From Notolepis coatsorum (taxonomy: Eukaryota > Chordata > Actinopteri > Aulopiformes > Paralepididae): a DNA stretch of 64,000 bases. Positions 32,086 through 42,700 of the stretch are shown piece by piece (position 1 is the first letter of the stretch; each line of letters opens with the position of its first letter). The notes beneath the pieces are model-generated. The model had not been told where the DNA came from. It saw only the letters and a list, made by a program, of their open reading frames with translations, and searched no databases. The translations under genes were made by a program, and so were the position numbers. Location of the stretch: assembly GCA_963971535.1 (NCBI GenBank), contig OZ020592.1:124890140-124954139 (forward strand), in the 5' to 3' direction.

Positions 32086-32561
32086 TGGGGCAAACGCTGA
32101 TATCTTTGTGAAAATAGATCCGATTACCCCAAGACTGGTCAAATAAATTGCTTACCTCAGATCAGATGTTCTCTAAAAAGATTATTCCAATTCCTGATCG
32201 CCAATCCAAATATCGATCGCGTTTATTGATTCAGCGCCGGATACTGTAAATATGTATTCCACGCGTTTTCCGGCTCGCCAGTCTCTTCAGATGCCTCGCC
32301 GGAAAAGTCAAATGAGGAGGCTGGACCCCCCCCCCATCAGTCTAATCCAATGGGGTGCAATACCATCCGGAGAGACGATAGGGGGCAGTATTTTCCCAAT
32401 GGAGCTCAGAGAGAGTCTGCAGCACTAGCGTGAGGCTCAATTGATGAAATAATTCAAATCGCTAATAAAGAAAAATACGACAAACAAACGCTATATAGCG
32501 TTGGTGGCATTCAACAGTCGGCATGAACTAACGACAAAACGCGTCCGTGGCACTCAAAGTG
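31670..32561. mobile_element. piggyBac-like MITE (copy 2)
   Basis: Same family and strand as 27177-28060 (GTTGAATGCCACCATCCACT, TAATCTGCCCGTCGCTTATC). The right end CACTCAAAGTG is followed by TTAA at 32562. The left end is degenerate. Contains a (CA)n run near 32059-32086. Confidence 0.78.
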
Positions 32562-32691
32562 TTAATGACCTTTCTGTATTCTGTTACCTCCGCTGTTTTA
32601 TTCCTCTGTATTAATCATTTAAAAGCACATTCTTGACATCAGCCATTTGAGCTCGTTGCCCGTGAAGCATGTTGATATTTACACCTGTTTA

Positions 32692-32775
32692 ACCCTTTCA
32701 CTGCCGCATGACAACAGGTTAACCCTTTCACTACCACACTACAGAAGGTTAACCCTTTACTATCACACTACCGAC
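32692..32775. repeat. Three copies of a piggyBac-end-like 30-mer
   Basis: TTAACCCTTTCACTGCC, TTAACCCTTTCACTACC and TTAACCCTTTACTATC follow one another, each with an ACA-GG tail. TTAACCCTTT resembles a piggyBac-type terminus. Confidence 0.65.
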
Positions 32776-32933
32776 GGTTGGTGTAGCTTGCCTTGCTAGC
32801 CCATCATGCACAGCCTGTCTGAAGTCCCGTCCACTGGGAGTTATTTCAGTCTATTGTGCCTAAAAAGCTCTTGTAGCTGCGTGTCGCTTTGTCGTTTGTA
32901 AGATGTCGTCAGTCTTTGTCGTCCTGCGGCATT

Positions 32934-33795
32934 ACTATAACATAACACAACAATATAACATAACAATATAACATAACACAACAATATAACATAACAATAT
33001 AACATAACACAACAATATAACATAACAATATAACAACAACACAACAATATAACATAACAATATAACAACAACACAACAATATAACATAACAATATAACAA
33101 CAACACAACAATATAACATAACAATATAACATAACAATATACTACAACACAACATTATAACATGACATAACATAACAATATACTATAACATAACATAACA
33201 TAACAATATACTATAACACAACATTATAACATGACATAACATAACATAACAATATACTATAACATAACATAACAATATACTATAACAACATTATAACATG
33301 ACATAACATAACAATATACTATAACAACATTATAACATAACATAACATAACAATATACTATAACACAACATTATAACATGACATAACATAACATAACAAT
33401 ATACTATAACATAACATAACAATATACTATAACAACATTATAACATGACATAACATAACAATATACTATAACATAACATAACAATATACTATAACACAAC
33501 ATTATAACATGACATAACATAACAATATACTATAACATATAACAATATAATTATAACATGACATAACATAACAATATACTATAACACAACATTATAACAT
33601 GACATAACATAACAATATACTATAACATATAACAATATAATTATAACATGACATAACATAACAATATACTATAACACAACATTATAACATGACATAATAT
33701 ACTATAACATATAACAATATAATTATAACATGACATAACATAACAATATACCATAACATAACGATATACCACACCACAACAATATACTATAACTG
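32934..33795. repeat. AT-rich satellite, ATAACATAACAATATA type
   Basis: A hierarchical array of ATAACAATATAACATAACAC in the first part and ATACTATAACACAACATTAT, then AACATGACAT, in the second. It has about 860 bp with no G-rich component and is not coding. Confidence 0.95.
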
Positions 33796-33823
33796 TTCAC
33801 TTCCTCTAGCACTGTCAACAAAT

Positions 33824-33864
33824 GCATTCATTCATTCATTCATTCATTCATTCATTCATTCATT
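33824..33864. repeat. (ATTC)n microsatellite
   Basis: About ten ATTC tetranucleotides. Confidence 0.95.
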
Positions 33865-34061
33865 AGGCAATCTGCATAACCAGTTCATGGGTAATCAGAC
33901 AGGCTTCTTAAAAAAGGTACATTATCCCATTCTTGTAGGACAAGATACAAGATTCCTTTACTGCCACACAACCAGGTTGGTGGTATCTGTGTTCAGTACA
34001 GAGTGTTTGAAGCTCTGGATATACTGTACATAAAACAGGAACATGGATACATGTACTCCCC

Positions 34062-34937
34062 CCCCCCCCCTGGGTGTGAGGGGGAGGGGCTGAAACAGGG
34101 GGGGGTGCTGGGTGTGAGGGGAGGGGCTGAAACAGGGGGTGTGCTGGGTGTGAGGGGGAGGGGCTGAAACGGGGGGGGTGCTGGGTGTGAGGGGCAGGGG
34201 CTGAAACGGGGGGTGTGCTGGGTGTGAGGGGGAGGGGCTGAAACGGGGGGGGTGCTGGGTGTGAGGGGGAGGGGCTGAAACGGGGGGTGTGCTGGGTGTG
34301 AGGGGGAGGGGCTGAAACAGGGGGGTGTGCTGGGTGTGAGGGGCAGGGGCTGAAACGGGGGGTGTGCTGGGTGTGAGGGGGAGGGGCTGAAACGGGGGGT
34401 GTGCTGGGTGTGAGGGGCAGGGGCTGAAACGGGGTGTGTGCTGGGTGTGAGGGGGAGGGGCTGAAACGGGGGGTGTGCTGGGTGTGAGGGGGAGGGGCTG
34501 AAACGGGGGGTGTGCTGGGTGTGAGGGGGAGGGGCTGAAACGGGGGGGTGTGCTGGGTGTGAGGGGGAGGGGCTGAAACGGGGGGTGTGCTGGGTGTGAG
34601 GGGGAGGGGCTGAAACGGGGGGTGTGCTGGGTGTGAGGGGGAGGGGCTGAAACGGGGGGTGTGCTGGGTGTGAGGGGGAGGGGCTGAAACGGGGGGTGTG
34701 CTGGGTGTGAGGGGGAGGGGCTGAAACAGGGGGTGTGCTGGGTGTGAGGGGGAGGGGCTGAAACGGGGGGTGTGCTGGGTGTGAGGGGGAGGGGCTGAAA
34801 CGGGGGGTGTGCTGGGTGTGAGGGGGAGGGGCTGAAACGGGGGGTGTGCTGGGTGTGAGGGGGAGGGGCTGAAACGGGGGGTGTGCTGGGTGTGAGGGGG
34901 AGGGGCTGAAACAGGGGGTGTGCTGGGTGTGAGGGGT
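34062..34937. repeat. Intron 2 G-rich minisatellite, about 37-bp unit, about 24 copies
   Basis: The unit contains TGCTGGGTGTGAGGGGGAGG and GGCTGAAACGGGGGGTG. Each typical unit holds four G runs with loops of 1, 7 and 6 nt, a G-quadruplex pattern, on the NIM1K sense strand. Long open frames on the other strand are only repeat artefacts. Confidence 0.96.
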
Positions 34938-34987
34938 CCTTTTTCAACTTGCACCAAGGGTCCGTGGGCCAAATAATGTGAGCGGAC

Positions 34988-35752
34988 AGCGTGTCAGGAG
35001 GTGTGATGTCAGCGTGTCAGGAGGTGTGATGTCAGTGTCTCAGGAGGTGTGATGTCAGTGTCTCAGGAGGTGTGATGTCAGTGTCTCAGGAGGTGTGATG
35101 TCAGCGTGTCAGGAGGTGTGATGTCAGCGTGTCAGGAGGTGTGATGTCAGCGTGTCAGGAGGTGTGATGTCAGCGTGTCAGGAGGTGTGATGTCAGCGTG
35201 TCAGGAGGTGTGATGTCGGTGTCTCAGGAGGTGTGATGTCAGCGTGTCAGGAGGTGTGATGTCAGCGTGTCAGGAGGTGTGATGTCAGCGTGTCAGGAGG
35301 TGTGATGTCAGTGTCTCAGGAGGTGTGATGTCAGCGTGTCAGGAGGTGTGATGTCAGTGTCTCAGGAGGTGTGATGTCAGTGTCTCAGGAGGTGTGATGT
35401 CAGCGTGTCAGGAGGTGTGATGTCAGCGTGTCAGGAGGTGTGATGTCAGCGTGTCAGGAGGTGTGATGTCGGTGTCTCAGGAGGTGTGATGTCAGCGTCT
35501 CAGGAGGTGTGATGTCAGCGTGTCAGGAGGTGTGATGTCAGCGTGTCAGGAGGTGTGATGTCAGCGTGTCAGGAGGTGTGATGTCAGCGTGTCAGGAGGT
35601 GTGATGTCAGCGTGTCAGGAGGTGTGATGTCAGCGTGTCAGGAGGTGTGATGTCAGCGTGTCAGGAGGTGTGATGTCAGTGTCTCAGGAGGTGTGATGTC
35701 AGTGTCTCAGGAGGTGTGATGTCAGCGTCTCAGGAGGTGTGATGTCAGTGTG
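34988..35752. repeat. Intron 2 minisatellite, 23-bp unit, about 33 copies
   Basis: The unit is GTGTGATGTCAGCGTGTCAG plus GAG, with two alternating variants, GCGTGTCAG and GTGTCTCAG. TGATGTCA resembles an ATF/CREB half-palindrome. Confidence 0.96.
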
Positions 35753-36126
35753 TTTGCACCTGGTAATAATCAAGTTCCTTTAAGAAAATCCCCTCAAGTA
35801 AGTAAATCAAAATAGAGCAAACAGTAGGCGACTACTTCAGGCGATTACACAGAAGGGCCTGTTGTTCTGCCTTTAGAAGTGGTAAATTGACTTTGTTCCC
35901 ATGGCAACACCACTAGGCTGCACCGCGTGTCCTCTGTGGTCAGTCTCCACCTCCGGGCTCCTTCCTGTCCTCGGGGGTCACTGCGGGTGGATAACGGGAC
36001 GGTAATGTTCCTGTTGACCTGGATCATATTGAGAAACCACCAGCGGAGAGAGGAGCCTATAATGAACACAATGGGTTTCTAATATTGAGAAGAGGTACAT
36101 TTGTCCCCCTCAAAAAATTTAGGTAA
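35753..36126. other. No gene seen
   Basis: Unique-looking intronic sequence with no supported feature. Confidence 0.4.
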
Positions 36127-36206
36127 TGGGGCGCCCGAGTGGCGAACCACGTAACGCGCTGCGTCGCAACACGGCCGACCCGGGTTCGATTCCTGGACCC
36201 GTCGTT
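36127..36206 (+). mobile_element. tRNA-like SINE head
   Basis: GGGGCGCCCGAGTGGCGAAC gives an A-box-like GAGTGGCGAACC, and CCCGGGTTCGATTCCTGGAC gives an RNA polymerase III B box (GGTTCGATTCC). The spacing is tRNA-like, but the cloverleaf is not obviously complete. A tRNA-derived SINE start is more likely than a working tRNA. Confidence 0.6.
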
Positions 36207-36792
36207 CTTTGCCTATTAGGTTAGGCAACTGTCTGACTGCTAGCATGTCAAGTTTGAAAGCTCTTGGAGCTTGTATTATTAATCTACATGAGTTTATATG
36301 TCTCAACTCCCATACGGCCAGGCTATATTTTGGTTGTTTTTTCCTTTGGGGGTGTATAAAAATATCTATCAATTTAACAAGTTTTGCAGTAAAATATTTT
36401 TATACAAGAATCCATTTCATATATGGGAGACCTTAGAGATGAGGAAAAACATGCGTGTGTTTTGTTCTACCTCCGGTAGGGGTATCTCAAAAACGAAAGC
36501 CCTTTTTGACAGTTTGTCACAGCACTATTAGGGAACAGCCGCACCGCTAGCCTAGCTTAGCGTCATTCACTGGAAGTAGGTGTGCCAGTGTAGCCTAGTT
36601 CTCGACAGTCAACTGTTGTTTTTTTTTTTAAACGGGGCTCTTGAGGTGATGATGACATCACTGCCCTCAGGCAGCAGTGGTTCGGCAAAAATAATTTACG
36701 AATATATATCTGCTTAGAAAACGAAAATGTCTAATTCTCTTTTTTTATGATATAATTGGCCTTCTATTTTCCTCTCCCATCTCCATCCCCAG
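36207..36792. other. No gene seen upstream of exon 3
   Basis: AT-rich intronic sequence, ending in the exon 3 polypyrimidine tract (TTCCTCTCCCATCTCCATCC). Confidence 0.4.
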
Positions 36793-36914
36793 ACAAAGTA
36801 GCAATAAAGATCCTGGACAAGACCAAGCTGGACCAGAAGACCCAGAGGCTGCTCTCCAGAGAGATCTCCAGCATGGAGAAGCTCTACCACCCCAACATCA
36901 TACGCCTCTATGAG
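36793..36914 (+). CDS. NIM1K: NIM1K exon 3 (kinase N-lobe, catalytic Lys and helix C)
   Basis: The acceptor CATCCCCAG ends at 36792. The exon completes Asp131 and codes [20 protein letters not shown] then [20 protein letters not shown]. It holds the VAIK motif with the ATP-anchoring Lys (residue about 136) and helix C with the salt-bridge Glu (about 154, in SREI). It is almost identical to known NIM1. It ends TAT GAG with donor GTACAG at 36915, phase 0. The last 27 nt include CACCCCAACATCATAC (36888-36903), the core of the minisatellite that fills the first third of the next intron. If intron 3 were retained, the frame would stay open for nearly 190 more codons. Confidence 0.97.
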
Positions 36915-36920
36915 GTACAG

Positions 36921-39672
36921 CACCCCAACATCATACAGACAGCACCCCAACATCATACAGACGGCACCCCAACATCATACAGGCAGCACCCCAACATCAT
37001 ACAGACAGCACCCCAACATCATACAGACGGCACCCCAACATCATACAGGCAGCACCCCAACATCATACAGACAGCACCCCAACATCATACAGCACCCCAA
37101 CATCATACAGCACCCCAACATCATACAGACAGCACCCCAACATCATACAGCACCCCAACATCATACAGACAGCACCCCAACATCATACAGCACCCCAACA
37201 TCATACAGACAGCACCCCAACATCATACAGACAGCACCCCAACATCATACAGACAGCACCCCAACATCATACAGACAGCACCCCAACATCATACAGACAG
37301 CACCCCAACATCATACAGACAGCACCCCAACATCATACAGACAGCACCCCAACATCATACAGCACCCCAACATCATACAGGCAGCACCCCAACATCATAC
37401 AGACGGCACCCCAACATCATACAGACAGCACCCCAACATCATACAGACGGCACCCCAACATCATACAGCACCCCAACATAATACAGGCAGCACCCCAACA
37501 TCATACAGGCAGCACCCCAACATCATACAGACAGCACCCCAACATCATACAGACGGCACCCCAACATCATACAGACAGCACCCCAACATCATACAGACGG
37601 CACCCCAACATCATACAGCACCCCAACATAATACAGCACCCCAACATAATACAGGCAGCACCCCAACATAATACAGGCAGCACCCCAACATCATACAGAC
37701 GGCACCCCAACATCATACAGCACCCCAACATCATACAGACAGCACCCCAACATCATACAGACAGCACCCCAACATCATACAGCACCCCAACATCATACAG
37801 ACAGCACCCCAACATCATACAGACGGCACCCCAACATCATACAGCACCCCAACATCATACAGGCAGCACCCCAACATCATACAGACAGCACCCCAACATC
37901 ATACAGACAGCACCCCAACATCATACAGCACCCCAACATCATACAGACAGCACCCCAACATCATACAGCACCCCAACATCATACAGACAGCACCCCAACA
38001 TCATACAGACGGCACCCCAACATCATACAGACAGCACCCCAACATCATACAGACGGCACCCCAACATCATACAGACAGCACCCCAACATAATACAGCACC
38101 CCAACATCATACAGACAGCACCCCAACATAATACAGGCAGCACCCCAACATCATACAGGCAGCACCCCAACATCATACAGACAGCACCCCAACATCATAC
38201 AGACGGCACCCCAACATCATACAGACAGCACCCCAACATCATACAGACAGCACCCCAACATCATACAGACAGCACCCCAACATCATACAGACAGCACCCC
38301 AACATCATACAGACGGCACCCCAACATCATACAGACAGCACCCCAACATCATACAGACAGCACCCCAACATCATACAGACAGCACCCCAACATCATACAG
38401 ACAGCACCCCAACATCATACAGACAGCACCCCAACATCATACAGACAGCACCCCAACATCATACAGACGGCACCCCAACATCATACAGCACCCCAACATA
38501 ATACAGCACCCCAACATAATACAGGCAGCACCCCAACATAATACAGGCAGCACCCCAACATCATACAGACAGCACCCCAACATCATACAGACGGCACCCC
38601 AACATCATACAGCACCCCAACATAATACAGCACCCCAACATAATACAGGCAGCACCCCAACATCATACAGCACCCCAACATAATACAGGCAGCACCCCAA
38701 CATCATACAGGCAGCACCCCAACATCATACAGACAGCACCCCAACATCATACAGACAGCACCCCAACATCATACAGCACCCCAACATCATACAGACAGCA
38801 CCCCAACATCATACAGACAGCACCCCAACATCATACAGACAGCACCCCAACATCATACAGACAGCACCCCAACATCATACAGACGGCACCCCAACATCAT
38901 ACAGCACCCCAACATAATACAGCACCCCAACATAATACAGGCAGCACCCCAACATAATACAGGCAGCACCCCAACATCATACAGACAGCACCCCAACATC
39001 ATACAGACGGCACCCCAACATCATACAGCACCCCAACATAATACAGCACCCCAACATAATACAGGCAGCACCCCAACATCATACAGCACCCCAACATAAT
39101 ACAGGCAGCACCCCAACATCATACAGGCAGCACCCCAACATCATACAGACAGCACCCCAACATCATACAGACAGCACCCCAACATCATACAGCACCCCAA
39201 CATCATACAGACAGCACCCCAACATCATACAGACAGCACCCCAACATCATACAGACAGCACCCCAACATCATACAGACAGCACCCCAACATCATACAGCA
39301 CCCCAACATCATACAGACAGCACCCCAACATCATACAGACAGCACCCCAACATCATACAGCACCCCAACATAATACAGGCAGCACCCCAACATCATACAG
39401 CACCCCAACATAATACAGACAGCACCCCAACATCATACAGCACCCCAACATAATACAGGCAGCACCCCAACATCATACAGCACCCCAACATCATACAGCA
39501 CCCCAACATCATACAGACAGCACCCCAACATCATACAGACAGCACCCCAACATCATACAGACAGCACCCCAACATAATACAGACAGCACCCCAACATAAT
39601 ACAGACAGCACCCCAACATAATACAGACAGCACCCCAACATAATACAGACAGCACCCCAACATAATACAGAC
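36921..39672. repeat. Intron 3 minisatellite derived from the end of exon 3, about 130 units of 22 or 18 bp
   Basis: Every unit contains CACCCCAACATCATAC, the exact sequence at 36888-36903 in exon 3, followed by AGACAG, AGACGG, AGGCAG (22-bp unit) or just AG (18-bp unit). Some units read CATAATAC. The first intronic copy begins 6 nt inside the intron, straight after the donor GTACAG. Higher-order blocks of several units recur. It is open in all forward frames over long stretches and not coding. Confidence 0.97.
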
Positions 39673-39756
39673 AGCACACCTGAGACTAGCAGACCTGACG
39701 TAGCTTGTGTCTTCACCCAGTGTAGGCTGGATATCTGGCTGCTGTCTTGGTCCCTC
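39673..39756. other. Short unique island between two arrays
   Basis: About 84 bp of non-repetitive sequence (ACCTGAGACTAGCAGACCTG and onward) separates the exon-derived array from the pyrimidine-rich array. Confidence 0.7.
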
Positions 39757-42700
39757 CCTCCCACACCTGGTCCCTCCCACACCTGGTCCCTCCTCCCACA
39801 CCTGGTCCCTCCCACACCAGGCCCCTCCCACACCTGGTCCCTCCCTCACCTGGTCCCTCCCACACCTGGTCCCTCCTCCCACACCTGGTCCCGCCTCCCT
39901 CACCTGGTCCCTCCTCCCTCACCTGGTCCCTCCCACACCAGGCCCATCCCACACCTGGTCCCTCCCACACCTGGTCCCTCCTCCCACACCTGGTCCCTCC
40001 TCCCTCACCTGGTCCCTCCCACACCTGGCCCCTCCCACACCTGGCCCCTCCCACACCTGCCCCCCCCCTCACCTGGTCCCTCCCTCCCACACCTGGTCCC
40101 TCCCACACCTGGTCCCTCCTCCCACACCTGGTCCCTCCTCCCTCACCTGGTCCCTCCTCCCTCACCTGGTCCCTCCCTCACCTGGTCCCTCCTCCCTCAC
40201 CTGGTCCCTCCTCCCTCACCTGGTCCCTCCTCCCTCACCTGGTCCCTCCCTCACCTGGTCCCTCCCACACCTGGCCCCTCCCACACCTGGTCCCTCCTCC
40301 CTCACCTGGTCCCTCCTCCCTCACCTGGTCCCTCCTCCCACACCTGGCCCCTCCCTCACCTGGTCCCTCCTCCCTCACCTGGTCCCTCCCACACCTGCCC
40401 CCCCCCCCACACCTGCCCCCCCCCTCACCTGGCCCCTCCCTCACCTGGTCCCTCCCACACCTGGTCCCTCCTCCCTCACCTGGTCCCTCCTCCCTCACCT
40501 GGCCCCTCCCTCACCTGGTCCCTCCTCCCTCACCTGGTCCCTCCTCCCTCACCTGGTCCCTCCTCCCTCACCTGGTCCCTCCTCCCTCACCTGGCCCCTC
40601 CCTCACCTGGTCCCTCCTCCCTCACCTGGTCCCTCCTCCCACACCTGGTCCCTCCTCCCTCACCTGGTCCCTCCTCCCTCACCTGGCCCCTCCCTCACCT
40701 GGTCCCTCCTCCCTCACCTGGTCCCTCCCTCCCTCACCTGGTCCCTCCTCCCACACCTGGTCCCTCCTCCCTCACCTGGTCCCTCCTCCCTCACCTGGTC
40801 CCTCCTCCCACACCTGGTCCCTCCTCCCTCACCTGGTCCCTCCTCCCACACCTGGTCCCTCCTCCCACACCTGGTCCCTCCTCCCTCACCTGGTCCCTCC
40901 TCCCTCACCTGGCCCCTCCCTCACCTGGTCCCTCCTCCCTCACCTGGTCCCTCCCTCCCTCACCTGGTCCCTCCTCCCACACCTGGTCCCTCCTCCCTCA
41001 CCTGGTCCCTCCTCCCTCACCTGGTCCCTCCTCCCTCACCTGGTCCCTCCTCCCACACCTGGTCCCTCCTCCCACACCTGGTCCCTCCTCCCTCACCTGG
41101 TCCCTCCCACACCTGGTCCCTCCCACACCTGGTCCCTCCTCCCTCACCTGGTCCCTCCTCCCACACCTGGTCCCTCCTCCCTCACCTGGTCCCTCCTCCC
41201 TCACCTGGTCCCTCCTACACCTGGCCCCTCCCACACCTGGCCCCTCCCACACCTGGTCCCTCCTCCCACACATGGTCCCTCCTCCCACACCTGGTCCCTC
41301 CTCCCTCACCTGGTCCCTCCTCCCTCACCTGGTCCCTCCTCCCTCACCTGGTCCCTCCTCCCTCACCTGGTCCCTCCTCCCACACCTGGTCCCTCCTCCC
41401 TCACCTGGTCCCTCCTCCCTCACCTGGTCCCTCCTCCCTCACCTGGTCCCTCCCACACCTGGTCCCTCCTCCCACACCTGGTCCCTCCTCCCTCACCTGG
41501 TCCCTCCTCCCTCACCTGGTCCCTCCTCCCTCACCTGGTCCCTCCCACACCTGGTCCCTCCTCCCACACCTGGTCCCTCCTCCCACACCTGGTCCCTCCT
41601 CCCTCACCTGGTCCCTCCTCCCTCACCTGGTCCCTCCCACACCTGGTCCCTCCTCCCACACCTGGTCCCTCCCACACCTGGTCCCTCCTCCCTCACCTGG
41701 TCCCTCCCTCACCTGGTCCCTCCCTCACCTGGTCCCTCCTCCCTCACCTGGTCCCTCCTCCCACACCTGGTCCCTCCTCCCTCACCTGGTCCCTCCCACA
41801 CCTGGTCCCTCCCACACCTGGTCCCTCCTCCCACACCTGGTCCCTCCCACACCTGGTCCCTCCTCCCTCACCTGGTCCCTCCTCCCACACCTGGTCCCTC
41901 CTCCCACACCTGGTCCCTCCCCCCTCACCTTGTCCCTCCTCCCACACCTGGTCCCTCCCACACCTGGTCCCTCCTCCCACACCTGGTCCCTCCTCCCACA
42001 CCTGGTCCCTCCTCCCTCACCTGGTCCCTCCTCCCTCACCTGGTCCCTCCTCCCTCACCTGGTCCCTCCTCCCTCACCTGGTCCCTCCTCCCTCACCTGG
42101 TCCCTCCTCCCACACCTGGTCCCTCACTCACCTGGTCCCTCCCACACCTGGTCCCTCCTCCCACACCTGGTCCCTCCTCCCACACCTGGTCCCTCCTCCC
42201 TCACCTGGTCCCTCCTCCCTCACCTGGTCCCTCCTCCCTCACCTGGTCCCTCCTCCCTCACCTGGTCCCTCCTCCCACACCTGGTCCCTCACTCACCTGG
42301 TCCCTCCCACACCTGGTCCCTCCTCCCACACCTGGTCCCTCCTCCCTCACCTGGTCCCTCCTCCCACACCTGGTCCCTCCTCCCACACCTGGTCCCTCCT
42401 CCTACACCTGGTCCCTCCTCCCTCACCTGGTCCCTCCTCCCACACCTGGTCCCTCACTCACCTGGTCCCTCCTCCCACACCTGGTCCCTCCTCCCACACC
42501 TGGTCCCTCCTCCCACACCTGGTCCCTCCTCCTACACCTGGTCCCTCCTCCCACACCTGGTCCCTCCCTCCCTCACCTGGTCCCTCCCACACCTGGTCCC
42601 TCACTCACCTGGTCCCTCCTCACTCACCTGGTCCCCCCTCCCTCACCTGGTCCCTCCTCCCACACCTGGTCCCTCCTCACTCACCTGGTCCCCCCCCTCA

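Noticed and set aside
33908-34972. Minus-strand Pro/Ser/His-rich frames of over 300 codons
   Set aside because: Translation of the 37-bp G-rich minisatellite, open in more than one frame.
36127-36206. Functional tRNA gene
   Set aside because: B box is good but the stems do not close into a convincing cloverleaf, and the context is a SINE-like head.
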